DNA of 64,000 bases from Carex sylvatica (taxonomy: Eukaryota > Streptophyta > Magnoliopsida > Poales > Cyperaceae): contig CAXKVR010000089.1 of NCBI GenBank assembly GCA_964058845.1, positions 62,001-126,000 of the forward strand, read 5' to 3'. Below the pieces are notes generated by a model. That model searched no databases and was not told the origin of the DNA. It saw nothing but the letters and a program-made list of their open reading frames with translations. Positions 1 to 11,953 of this stretch are shown here, piece by piece (the stretch's first letter is position 1; every line of letters starts with the position of its first letter). Made by a program: the position numbers and the translations under genes.

Positions 1-1066
1 GGAATGTTTTGTTCTATTTTATGTTCATTGAAGGCATAATATTTCATTTTCTAATTTTAACTTATTTTTCAAATGTCATTAATTATAGTATTCACAAAAA
101 GAACAAACAATTACAAAAAGGGTACAAGGATCACCTGAGAAAGAGCCTAGAGAACATGTGTATGCGGCGCTAAGATCACCAACAAAAGATAAAAAATACA
201 AGGTTCATCTAATGTGGAACTAATTCTTCTATTTTATGTTTATTTAAGGCATAGTATTATTTTTCTCCATTTTAACTTACTTTTCAAATGACATTAATTC
301 TAGTATTCACAAAAAGAGCAAACATTCACAAGAAAAGTACAAGGGTCGCCTGAGAAAAAGCCTAGAGAACATGTGTATGCAGCACCAGGATCACCTACAA
401 AAGATGAAAAATACAAGGTTGATCTAATAATATGGAACTATTTCTTCTATTTTATGTTCATTTTAAGGCATAGTTCGTTTTCTCCATTTTAACTTAATTT
501 TCAAATGACATTAATTCTAGTATTCACAAAAAGAGCAAACATTCACAAAAAGAATGCAAGGATCACCTGAGAAAGAACCTAGAGAATATGCATATGCAGT
601 GCTAGGATCACCAACAAAAGAGGAAAAATACAAGGTTCTCATCTTAAATCTGGAACTATTTCTTCTATTTTATGTTCATTTCAGGCATAATATTTTTTTA
701 ACTTATTTTTCAAATTACTATAATTCTAGTATTCACAAAGAGAGCAAACTTTCAAAAAAAGAGGACAAGGATCGCCTGAGAAAGAGCTTAGAGAAAATGT
801 GTATGCAATGCTAGGATCATCACCAAAAGATGAAAAATACAAGGTTCATCTAATAATTTAGAACTATTGCTTGTATATTGTGTTCATTTAAGGCATACTA
901 TTATTTTTTCTCCTTTTTTAACTTAATTTTTAAATAATGACATTAATTCTAGTATTCACAAAAAGAGCAAACATTCACAAAAAGAGTACAAGGATCGTGT
1001 GAGATAGAGCCTAGAGAATATGCATATGTGGTGCTAGGATCACCACCAAAAGATGAAAAATACAAG
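1..1066 (+). repeat. Tandem exon-intron repeat, about 215 bp unit, inside the TPX2-domain gene
   Basis: Five exons of exactly 114 nt start at 89, 304, 521, 730 and 953 (spacing 215, 217, 209, 223). Each begins after ttaattctag or ttaattatag with TATTCACAA and ends AAATACAAG before gt. Introns of about 100 nt are also repeated (tttatgttcatttaaggca). Bases 1-88 are the intron of a further unit, so the array continues off the left edge. Each exon is phase 0 at both ends, so gain or skipping keeps the frame. Exon 6 (1163) has the same acceptor and starts TATTCACCAAAG, so it may be the divergent founder. Confidence 0.93.
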
Positions 1067-2193
1067 GTTCTCATCTAATAATCTCGAACTATTCTATTTT
1101 TTTTAAGGCATAATAGTTTTTTTTTTATCTTTTTAACTTAATTTTCAAATGATTAATTCTAGTATTCACCAAAGCCAACACCTAAGGAGAAAACGATTAA
1201 GGCAGAGAAGATCTTTCGGCTTCACAGCGAAGAAAGAGCTTTACGGCGCGCCAGTTTCGATTACATGGTGAGACAATATATATCTACTATCAGAAAGAAA
1301 TATTAATTTAACTAATCCATTTGATGTCCTTTTAATTCCAATTTTTTAACTGTGCAATGAATATATATGGTTTAATTTTTAGATGTCAAGCAAACTAAAC
1401 TCCTTGGGGATAATTAAGAGATTTGAGGAGAAGATCATGAAGGTACTCATCAAATTTAAAGCACTCTCAAAATTAAAGGCATTGTTATTTAATCAAATTT
1501 TTATATCAAAATTCAATTCAAAGTCTGCTTTAATCTGCAGGTATGTTTGATTTTTGTTTTTTTTCATAGATTTTGTTATATTTTGTTCACATATGTACTG
1601 AGTGACAAAGACAAAAAGAAAAGGAAAATTCCAATAGAGAGTCTAGATTCGCTGTGGCAAAAACAGGCTCAACCCAATCATGTGGCATGTCACTGACAGT
1701 TAAAGGAAAAAGTTGTACAAATTAAAAAGAACTTTTATTCTTAATTTCCAGGATTATATCTGACCCTTGTAACACCACCAGTGTGAAATTGATATATAAT
1801 CACCAAAAATAATATTAATCTTAAAAGAATTTCAATCTTATATATATACCTTAATAAAACTTGGTTGCATATATGCATGGCATCTTTTATTATAGGTTAT
1901 AGAAGAAGAAGAGATAAAAGTTATGAGAAAGGAGATGGTCCCAAAAGCCCAACTCATGCCTATTTTTGACAGGCCATTTTACCCTCAGAGGTAAAATATT
2001 TAATTATTCAAAGTAAATCCAACCCAAATTACCTAATTAATAACTTTTTCCTTACTTTTTTTTTTATTCATATAATTACAGATCTGCAAGGCCTCTGACA
2101 GTTCCAAAGGTGCCAAGTTTTCTCAAGGAAAAATGTTGCGTTGGAGGAGAATTTCATCGTCATTTCTGCTTCAATACAAAGGCAATAAAATAG
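89..2193 (+). CDS. TPX2-domain microtubule-associated protein, 3' part (5' end outside window)
   Basis: Exons read from splice sites and phase: 89-202, 304-417, 521-634, 730-843, 953-1066, 1163-1267, 1383-1442, 1896-1990, 2082-2193 (TAG). From exon 6 on, the protein carries a typical C-terminal TPX2 domain: a helical stretch with LHSEERALRRASFDYM, an acidic coiled-coil part (VIEEEEIKVMRKEMVPKAQ) and the terminal signature PFYPQRSARPLTVPKVPSFL. In this family the domain binds microtubules; TPX2 and TPX2-like proteins act in spindle assembly, often with Aurora kinase. The first five exons each encode 38 residues with the pattern GSPEKEPREYAYAVLGSPTK and form a tandem array. All visible exons are open. 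A likely AATAAA polyadenylation signal lies at 2418-2423. The 5' exons lie to the left, so the subfamily (TPX2, TPXL or WVD2-like) cannot be fixed. A further small exon between 1443 and 1895 cannot be excluded. Confidence 0.85.
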
Positions 2194-3511
2194 TGTGATT
2201 GCAACTTGCTCAAGAGACTTTACACATTTTCTTACAAATTGCCTATTTTGTAGTTATTTTTATCTTTTTTTTCTTTCCTTTATATTTTTTTCTTTTTGAT
2301 GGGTTTTATGGTAGATATGTCCTGGCTTTTATAAGTTTGGTTGTATGTTACATAGAGCATTGGCTTTAGGCATTCATCTTTTGTAACACTTTTTGAGATG
2401 TGAGAGTGGCTAACCATAAATAAAATATTCATACATGATGGCAACATGTTTCACATTTGCAATTTTTGTTTAATAATAAACAAAACTAGAAAGTGTACCA
2501 AACTTTTACCAAGAAATCTAAAATTATCCCCATATCTGTTCACATGGATATAATATTATGAGGAAGGTATAACTACATATATATATAGGTAAAACAAAGT
2601 AGTCTTTTTATATAGTTTGGGTGAAAAAATTATACAAACTTTTTAAAAGGTAAAATGAACTTTTTTTCCTCTACCCAAGGATATGATTTGTGAAACTATA
2701 TATCTGTGAACTTGGCACACATTAATTGTTTCCTTTTGCTAGTAAAAGCAAGGGCATGATTACCTATTTATGGAGGACTTGACGGAGCGAGGGGATCTGA
2801 TATATCCGATATGGACCGTTCGATCTGCATCTAGATTCGTGCATCCAATTTAATCATACACACGAATCTTGACACATCTTAAGCGACTTGACATAATGTA
2901 CACAGATTATAACATGCTCTGATCCTCTGTTTTGTATCCATCAAACATAAAGAAATTAGGGAATAATGAAATAAATTAAGTAAGATTGTAAGAAAATAAA
3001 CTAGTTCATTATGTAAATATACACCAAATGGAACCAATACAATTATACATTATTATTTGGAACAGAAGAAGGAACTAATGAAATAGATTAAACACTGGAA
3101 TACATTTTCTTAAATAAATTAATAGTTGTTCAGAAACAAAGATGCAACTATGGACACCTATATTTAGAAAGATAAGATAAAGTTCTTTTGGGCCTAATAT
3201 AGCCCATTTAAGTTCTTTTGGGCCAGATATAACCAAACAAAAAAAAAATTTAATTGTACAATAAAGCTAATATTAACTTGGGAGGAACTTGTGTTGCTTC
3301 TCTAGGAGATAATTTTACATTATAGCAATCTGTCAAATGAATAGAGAACTTTATACTATTATGAAAAAAATCATACACACAAATAAGAAACTTCAACATT
3401 AAACAGGTAAAAGGAAGCACCTATAATTAGTATAATTGAAAATTTTTACAACTTCTGTACAAAGTATAGAAAAGATTGATCTCTGTTGTCTTCTTCTATT
3501 TTTCAATTTAA
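2194..3511. other. Intergenic region between convergent genes
   Basis: 3' flanks of the TPX2-domain gene (plus) and the DUF2854-like gene (minus). AT-rich. Contains a short direct repeat (agttcttttgggcc at 3182 and 3211) and a weak foldback near 2560-2690. I see no coding exon. Confidence 0.5.
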
Positions 3512-6500
3512 TCAGGGTGCAGTTTGCGAAACTAGACGAACTTCGTACAAATCATTCTCGCCTTTTCCTACAATAATCAATTCAAACACAGTTATTTATT
3601 CACTGCAAGAATTTCAAGCACTAAATTTTGCAGTACATATCCGAATTTAGTAATACTTTGCTTTTTTGAGTGAGGCTACGGTATTATGAATAGCACATAT
3701 TGGTCCGTACTATGGATCAATATCTCAATTTTCAAAGTCCAAACAATCGATCTAAACTGTTTAACATGATCTCCGTATGTGACTATACTTGTAGATCAAA
3801 TTTTATATTTTTTAAAACTGTTTTACTTTTTCAGAAAGGTAGAAAAATCATTTGATCTACAGATCCTAGACCATTCAAAGATAGTGATTTTCTACTTATC
3901 TAAACAAAATAGTAAAAAAATTCAAAAAAATATCAAATTTAGTTTGCATGTACATTTTCATGTTAAAATCATGTTGAACGGTTTAGATTGACTAGTTAGA
4001 TTTTGAAAACGAAAATATTGATCCATAGTACGGACCAATCTACGCTATGCAAAATACCATAGCCTCACTCTTGCTCTTTTAGGTTTTGGTCCTTTAGATA
4101 CAAAAAAAAAAAATTAGATTAAAATATGCTAATTATTGGAATAAGGATTAAGGAATAAGAAAACTAACGAATTTCTGCATTGATCCCTGGCCCAAAGAAA
4201 GACGTGAACTTTGGCTGAAAAGGAAAAATAACCGTCATAATAATTTAAAATCAACCACATTTTACCATGATACATGTAATTATGTGACCAAAATAAAATT
4301 TAGTATCATCACCTTATCCTATGGACAGTTTATGTAGTTTTTTACCGAGATTCAGGTTTTCTTTCTTGTCTCTTTTTACTTTTCTCATCAATTGCTACAA
4401 ATTTCATCAAACAAGTGTAACAAGTGGAGTTAAAACTCACCTGTCTCTTTTCAAAATCAGATAGTTGCAATGCTTTTGCTTCAAAAACAAGCACCAGAGC
4501 ATATTTTCCCTCTTCTGTAACCTAAACAAAAATATTGAAACAAAAAAAATTACAAAAATGCCATTTTTGATAGGAACTTAGGTGATATTATTATAAAATA
4601 GTTTGTGCTGTTATCAATAATTGAATAATAATTTCATTATTGAAGAAAATAGCTCAAACTTACTTCTTCACGGATCATTTGTAACTTAGGTGCACTGCGC
4701 CTTGGAATGCCTCCTCCCTAAATTATTTTGAATTCAATATTAAAACAAATTAAATTAGGATTTAACACCTATGATTTTCTACAATTCTTGAATTCAACAA
4801 AAGAAGTTTCTCACCTGGAGCACTTTATGTATGGTTTATGGGACTTTTGCAATTAACCCTGATAATTTACTGTATTTGCAAATAACACCCAACATTTCTA
4901 ATACTCTCCATTAAAAAATGAGGTATTTGTCAACCAAGAATAAATTACTTAACCAACCATAACTTTTCTATATTCACTCAACAAAATCTACAGATCACAA
5001 ATTCTGTAATTCTGAGACCAGCAATCAATTTCATTTTGCACAATTTCAGTTCAGTTAATGGTTAAAATATACAGAGAAATATTTGTTTTCTTTTTTCAAG
5101 ATGAAACATTCGATTTGATTTACAAATGAAAAGGTTAGGGGTAAAGATATTGACAGAGCTAGTATGGCTCTGTGCAGCGCACAATCAATAAAGACAAAAT
5201 GAATAAATATATAATTGATGCACTGGATGGAGCCAAATCAGCTCTGTTAGTATCTTTACCGAAAAGTTAGAAGAAAATGTTCCAAAGAGCCCTACCAACT
5301 ATAGATTAATTTATTCGATAACAGGAAAGATGTAAGTTACATAGTGAAATTAATAAGGTATATAATACGTACCAGACCATATTGAAAGATTCTTTTAAGA
5401 GCTTCATCCAAATGTTGCTCGTCACCATATCTGTACCGAATGACATCACTCCTTACCTAAAAATTTATACAATGTAAAATTATTAAGTTCTATTTTAAGT
5501 TTTTAACCTACTTTAGTTTATTCAAAATATAAAGAAGGCAAAGCATTTGTACCTGCTTAAGGATATCTGTAGCACATTTTTCTCTCAAGGCTTCAGCATC
5601 AGAGAAGGTTATACAAGGTACTGGTTTCAATTCTGCATACTGATTTGAAAATGAAAAGTGAAGAAGAATCAATAAAAAAATCAATATTTTCATAAAAAAT
5701 TTACTTGCAGACTAGATTTTATATTCTTTTACTATTTTTAGATAGGTAGAAAATCATTATTTTTGAAAAAATGTAAAATCATTAATTCTAAAAATGTAAA
5801 ATCTAGTATGCAATACATTTTCACATAGGGATCATGTTGAATCAAGGTTCTAAATAGTGATTATAGCAGCATAGCGGGGAGACAAAAAAAAAAAGCTATT
5901 GCGAATAGCGTAGCTATAGCGGAAGCTATCATATATAGCGTTTTTTCCTTTTCAAATTTTATATTCTATATTTCTACTAATTATCAACATAATCAATAGG
6001 AGAATTGAGGTAACAACTAAATCACAACTAATCTAAGTCTATACTTTTTATCAATTATGCAAATAAGAAGAAAAAAATAATCTAAAAAGTAATATTATTT
6101 AATAGTTCATATTATATAGTATTACATATTATAATAGATAAAGAATAATTAATTTTATAAGGTAAATGAAATCAGCATACATATTTAAATATTTTATATA
6201 TTATAATAATACTAATAATCAAAATCAGCTTTCAATTGAAACGAATGATAATACTTTTACAAATGAATACTATACGAAGAGCAATCAAAAGGAAGAATTA
6301 ATATTTGAATATTTCTCAATATAGAATGAGAGAATAAATCATGCACAAATAAAAACAGAAGCATATAGTTTGATTTAGCATACTTATCGTAAAAGACTAT
6401 GTAGAATTAAAAATAGAAATAGAAGAACAGAAGTCCATATAAATTGTAAAAAAAAAAAAAGCCCATGTAGCATAGCGGTAGCAATAGCGCGTTGCATTTA

Positions 6501-7690
6501 ACGATAATAGCGGTCGTAGTTGAGTTAGCGCACTTTTATCTCATAGCGGAACGTTTATGGTCCGAAAAAGCTATAGCTAGCTATTTAGAACCCTGTGTTG
6601 AACAGTTCAAATTGATCTCAAATAGGTTTAAATCAACATCTAGTTCCACTACAGGCCATAAAATTTCAGCCAAGCTTATAAAAGACCGCATTTGTTCTCC
6701 AAATTTTGTTTAAAATAAACAAATGTGTAAAGAGATAAAATTGAACCTTGAGTGCCATGCCGATAATGGTAAGAGGGAATCCATAAGTTAGCATTATAGC
6801 CGACCACTCTGAACCGGGAAGTATATTGAAATATGCTCCAAATCCATATCTATCGTACACATACAACAACAAAAATGCAGATATACCCCTTTAAAATCTA
6901 GAAATATGACACAGTTTTGAATCTTCCAATTGGTCCTAAAATACGAGTTTATGTAATTAATATAAAAAATATATATAATACTAAATGAATTCACTTACGA
7001 GAGAAGTGTGCCTCCAACTCCTAAACCAATCACACCAAATGACACCTACAGTACCAAAAATCAAAAATCCATTAAATATATGACAAGGGAGTATCTAAAT
7101 TTACAAATTTATCAAATATATATATATATTAGAGGTTGACTTCAGACGAAACGCCATAGGGCCAAATTTCAAATTTTGATATGAAAAATATCGTCTAAGT
7201 AGCTCAGTAAATTGGTTATATATTGAACTTGTAGAATACTAATTTTTGCGATTTTTGGAATTTGTTTACTATTTTTTATGATTTATGAAAGATGGCAAAA
7301 TGGCCTAAAACTAAAGTACTTCTTAAAAATTAAAGATATGTATATATATAGCTGAATTTTCTACATTTATACAAAAATAGTAAAGAAATTCTAAAAAAAT
7401 GTAAAATTCAGTCTGGTAATACTAATATCGTAAATTCCAACTACTTCAGGGTAATATCGTAAAAATAAGAAACAGAATCTCACTTTAGCAAGAGAGAACT
7501 CCTCGTCTGGTACTATGCTCTTATCGCCAGCCGTTGAAACGGAGGCGGGAGTCGACGACTCAGCGGCGCACGTGACTATCATGTGCCTCGCGTGGTGGGT
7601 ACGTGCGCCACCAGGCACCGACACGGTGGTGAAACTGCGCCGTACGGGCAGCACAGACATGGCTGCTGACGTGTAAGAACAGGAAGCCAT
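3512..7690 (-). CDS. Plastid-targeted DUF2854-type membrane protein, 9 exons, 254 aa
   Basis: Exons (minus, 5' to 3'): 7484-7690, 6999-7045, 6747-6849, 5553-5639, 5373-5456, 4664-4717, 4441-4521, 4169-4214, 3512-3567 (TGA). All junctions keep phase and sum to 255 codons. Residues 1-43 are rich in Ser, Thr and Arg and poor in acidic residues, as in chloroplast transit peptides; a cut near IVTC/AAES is plausible. Two hydrophobic segments follow, around VSFGVIGLGVGGTLLS and SAIMLTYGFPLTIIGMAL, then a soluble part with LPGSEWSAIMLTYGFPL, YRYGDEQHLDEALKRIF, GGGIPRRSAPKLQMIREE and LVLVFEAKALQLSDFEKRQ. The pattern fits the DUF2854 family shared by cyanobacteria and plastids, whose function I do not know. 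Introns 3, 5 and 8 carry mobile elements, yet splice sites and frame are intact. The family name is from memory and was not searched. Confidence 0.78.
3668..4070. mobile_element. Long foldback element, GAGTGAGGCTAYGG family, in intron 8 of the DUF2854-like gene
   Basis: Near-complete inverted repeat from gagtgaggctacgg to ataccatagcctcactc. Flanks 3658-3667 (ttgctttttt) and 4071-4080 (ttgctctttt) form a 10-bp target duplication with one mismatch, typical of Mutator-superfamily insertions. The centre has the core seen in all foldbacks of this window (attttctacttatc, atcatgttgaacggttt). Confidence 0.88.
5139..5261. mobile_element. Short hairpin MITE (about 120 bp family), copy 1
   Basis: Inverted ends gtaaagatattgacagagct and agctctgttagtatctttac, with inner arms related to the GCTTCATGCAGCGCA stem of the other copies (here ggctctgtgcagcgca). 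Lies in intron 5 of the DUF2854-like gene. Confidence 0.8.
5698..6645. mobile_element. Remnant of a long foldback element, split by an hAT insertion
   Basis: Core sequence of the foldback family is seen at 5698-5842 (agataggtagaaaatcatta, atcatgttgaa) and resumes at 6596 (tgttgaacagttcaaattga). The interruption is the 753-bp hAT element at 5843-6595. The outer ends of the foldback have decayed. Lies in intron 3 of the DUF2854-like gene. Confidence 0.7.
5843..6595. mobile_element. hAT-type non-autonomous element, 753 bp
   Basis: Terminal inverted repeats CARGGTTCTAAATAG / CTATTTAGAACCCTG. Flanking 8-bp duplication: TGTTGAAT (5835-5842) and TGTTGAAC (6596-6603), one mismatch. Subterminal regions are rich in the motif tagcg (atagcgtagctatagcgg, catagcggtagcaatagcg), as usual for hAT ends. 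No transposase ORF. Confidence 0.85.
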
Positions 7691-8818
7691 GCTTTTTGCT
7701 GTTTGTGTTTTGTGTGTTTTTTACTGGTTTGTATTCGTTAGTCTCAGAAGAGAGACGAACGAGATAATCACTTACAGTTCTCTCCGTTAAATACGAACTG
7801 GAGAGTTTTATTTTGGAAAGAAGAGAAGAAAGGAGTTGGGTTTTGTACAAATGGCTTTGGACCAACTTTATGCAAAGTCTAACTTTAAACCGTCCGATCG
7901 CAATCAAGATTTGTGTAAATGATTTTAAACTTAATAAATTTAACCGATAAGATAGTAGTAGGTCCGATGGGCATTGGATCCACTTTTAGGTTCAATTAGC
8001 TCTATCACCATACGATTATCATTAAGATCTGTGCGCACGAAAATTGATAAACACTCATACGGATTTTAATACCGAGCGCACGAATCGTGATGCAATTGGA
8101 TGGCCAGATCACCCATCGAACCAAAGTAGGTCCAATGGGCATCGGACCTACTCCTAAGTGGTCCAGAAAACCCAACCGCGAACAGAAATGGGCCAAGTTT
8201 AACTGGGCTGGATGTTGAAATAGGAAACCATCTTTAATTTTGTATCTCTAAATTTTGAACAAAACTTGCGCGCACGAACTACTTTAAGATATGTGCAAAT
8301 CAATTGTGCACGAATCTTGATGCAGATCGAATGGTTCCAACCACGCCATCCCCCCACTCCATGCAAATTTTGAAGGGCAGAAAAACTAAATTAGTTTGAA
8401 AGTGAACGCATTTACATTGTTAAATTTTATTTTTGCAACAGCTACCGATACATGTGAGGCAGCAAACCTTTCACAAAATTCACAACATTAAGCTTGATGC
8501 AAAAATGACACAAACAAAAGCAGAATAATAACTTGTAGGAAGTAATCAGCGCTTCAGCATTTCATAGATAACAAAGATATCCTAATTAGACACCAGAATA
8601 ACACATGCACTCCTATTCCTACTATAAATATGGTCTAACCATAGTTATCTGACCAAACAATCTCTCTCCCTCTCTCTCTACAAATATTCTTTACAGAACC
8701 TTTCTTACACTGTCAGAATTACATCTAACCCCTCCATTCTATTTGATCAACTATCAGTAAATTACCTACTATAAAAAGGAGGGACTAAAATGCAATTATT
8801 TTTTACCATATTGGAATT
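7691..8818. other. Region between the DUF2854-like and MED25 genes
   Basis: Holds the 5' leader and presumed promoter of the DUF2854-like gene (minus, from 7691 upward) and the 3' untranslated region of MED25 (minus, below 8819). Apart from the MITE at 7955-8157 I see no further gene. A pyrimidine run (tctctctccctctctctc) lies near 8662. Confidence 0.55.
7955..8157. mobile_element. MITE with GTAGGTCCGATGSSCATTGG ends, copy 1
   Basis: Ends tagtaggtccgatgggcatt and tgggcatcggacctactcc are inverted repeats. The interior holds ccaccatacgattatcatta, gcgcacgaaaattgataa and cgatgcaattggatggcc-like segments. The same element lies in opposite orientation at 57119-57322. Confidence 0.75.
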
Positions 8819-11800
8819 TTATTGCATAAAGCCACCTCCACCCATGGGGCCGGGAGGTTTCCCTTGTGGCATCATCTGGGGCCTACCGTGGCCTTGAATG
8901 AATGACTGGCCCATCCCTGTTCCAATCATCTGTGGTTGTTGCTGCTGCGGCTGTTGCTGTTGCTGCATCTGTTGCTGCTGTTGCATTTGTTGCTGTTGTT
9001 GCATCTGCTGAGGCTGTAACTGTTGCTGTTGCATTTGTTGTTGTTGTGGCTGTTGCTGCTGCTGTTGTTGCTGGGATGAAACTTGCGGTTTGAATACCAC
9101 CATGTCCTGAAAACAGATAGAAATTGGTTAGATTACATTTACCAGAAAAGGATTCTTTCTATATTTTCTACCGTCACTAATTGAATATAGTCAGCATTCG
9201 TCCCTTTAGTCATGTTCGTTTGAAACTGAACCGTAGAATAAGAGGTTTACGCCTAAGTTAACCCGTTAAATGCAGAATAGTTAGGTACATGGATGTTTTC
9301 TTTTTTTCTTTTTTCTTTTTTTTAACTCTCCTGCTTAACTCACGCAATTACACCATTGCCCTTTTCTCTCTCTTTTTTTGAAGAGGAACTATATTGGAAT
9401 ACTTCTCTTGCTTATTGTCCTTTGTATAGTTGGGAATTCAATTTTTTTCGTTAATTGAATAAGTCGTCAATAGTCCTGGAATTTATATCCATTTGCAAGG
9501 TTTATTCCTCCTTATTTTTGGATTTTTATTTCTTGTGAATTGGTTGAGTGAAATTTGTTTCCATTTATGACTATACATAATGTTACATTTCAATATTAGC
9601 TTGGACTTCGTAAAAGATGCGCTTTCAAAAGAAGATCAGAATCGATAGTGAAATTAACAGTACTATGTTTAAGATACCAGTGGTATCAGTTTAGACCAGG
9701 TACCAGTGGTATCAATAGAGATGGCAAAAGCTTAATATTAGAGCCTCTATATCCCATAATCAATCCATCAATTCCAACATGAGATGTTAAACAAAGCAAA
9801 AACAAACAGCACTGAGATCTATCACTAGAATTTTTTGTTAGTAACTAACTCGAGATCTTTTTTATTTTCTATAGAAAAACCTAATGAAAATAAATGCTGA
9901 AGTTGTCACAAAGATTACGCATGCAGTCCTTCCCAGCATATTAGTTACTACGTTTACGTTTCTGCATTTCAAGGAAAAAAAAAACAAAGAATTTTGAAAT
10001 TGATAGTCCTTTACAGATTTGTACCAGTACTGGAATTGAAAGGGGTTTGGAAAATCAAGGAGGGTTATTTTTTATATACAACATCAAACAACAGAATAAT
10101 GCAATGTTCTTGTTGGATTCAGTTTTTAAGAGTGTTGGGTAATGGGTGTGTACCAGTTATGAATGTGCGTCGGTACGGTTATGATGGTGGAAAGGATGAT
10201 TCCTCCTATATGCAGATCCAGATAAAAAATTTATTTTTAATGAGGTTTGCATGCAAAAGAGATCAATCAAAAAAAAAACCAACACAAAGTCGTGACTTAA
10301 TTTTAGGCTTCAACCAAACACCACCTTTTGCATTTTTTAGAATTTTTTTACTATTTTTTTAGATAGGTCTAGAATCTTTAGATCAAGTGATTTTCTACCT
10401 ATATAAAAAATTAGTAAAAAAATTCTAAAAATTGTAAAATTTGATTTACAAGCACATTTTCATATGGAGATCATGTTGAATGGTTCAGATGGATTGTTTC
10501 GACTTTGAAAATAGAGATATTGATCCATAGTACGGGCCAATATGCACTATGCATAGTACCATAGCCTCACTCATGTTATTTTTAATTAGATTATCCTAAA
10601 ATTTATATTTAATGAGGTTTGTAAGAAAAGGAGGTCAAAAAAAAAAATTCAACATAAGTCATCATAAGCCATGACTTGACTTTCGGCTTCAACCAAGCAC
10701 CACCTTTAGATTTATGTTTACTTCGGACAAGTATTGAAAAAGAATGAGCATAGAGAAATACCCAGAAACAGTACCAGTTCAAACGGGTCCGATCCAATAA
10801 TGCAATATACGAGATATGGCATTTTGGCAAATGTCAAAGTTGAAAGGTATTTGGAGTTTAAAGCGTGTCAAAAAACATTTACCCCAGGGAAGAGCATCCC
10901 AATTAAGCGGCCAGCCTTGTCAGAAACTGAGAGAAGCAAGGTCTGAGAAGGCAGCTGTATAACAGCACACTGGAAAGAAAACACAGCACCAAACATCAGC
11001 AATTGCTCAATTTAGAATTTTTGAAAATCAATGTTTTTCAGATTTTTTTTATTATTATTTTACCATATTGAAACACTGTTTTGAAAAATTCTAAAAACAA
11101 TAGAAAAAAATTTCCAAAAAATGTAAAATTTGGTCTCCAAGCACTATTTAATATGGAGAACATATTGAGAGCTTCATATCAACTATTTGGACTTTGAAAA
11201 TGCAAAAATGACTTGTAAGCATATGCTCTCATATGCTTATACAAGTAGAGTACCAACCTCTAAATATATATATAAAAAAAATTAATTGCTCAATCTTTTC
11301 AAGCGAAAAATATTAAACAAATTTGGGAAATACTGACCAATTTCTTTTCTTGCAGTTGCCCAAGGAACCCATGCTGATTCAGGGTTCGAAATACCAAAAA
11401 ATCAGCCTTACCAACATATTGCCTACACAAAACATGTGAAATAAAAAGAATTAAACATTGAAAGGAAACAATATAAAGCACCCTAGTACATTGTATCCCT
11501 CAGTTCCAAAACATTTAGACAAACAGAAATTTGGAAATCAAATCCCTCAAAAGAAATATTTTTCAGAAGTAAAAAAAGTACAGGGAGAGAGAGAGAAAGA
11601 GATAAACTTGTTATTCATATGCTCCTGGGCAATTAGTCGAACTATTTGCATAGTTGACGGCCAATCAGCTGCCAGCCTGTAAATAAAACATTTCATTAAT
11701 TAAACAACAATACTTCAAGCTTATCAGTCTGTGAACCCGAGAAAGAAAAGAACAGAGAAATACAAAACTCACGTGTCAGATGCAGAGGCACTTCTGTAAC

Positions 11801-11921
11801 CCTATAATAAGAAATGAACACATGGTTTAATAAAAAAAAAGAAAAACATGCTAGATAAGTGAAGAAGAACATTTTTTTTGAAAGGCTAGATACAATTTAA
11901 ATGGTCTATTAATTTTTTGAA

Positions 11922-11953
<32 letters not shown>

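Noticed and set aside
2776..2925. Possible MITE with gaccgttcgatct
   Set aside because: Single copy in the window, no clear inverted ends and no target duplication.
8902..9093. Plus-strand frame rich in Val and Ala
   Set aside because: It is the reverse complement of the MED25 poly-Gln codons.
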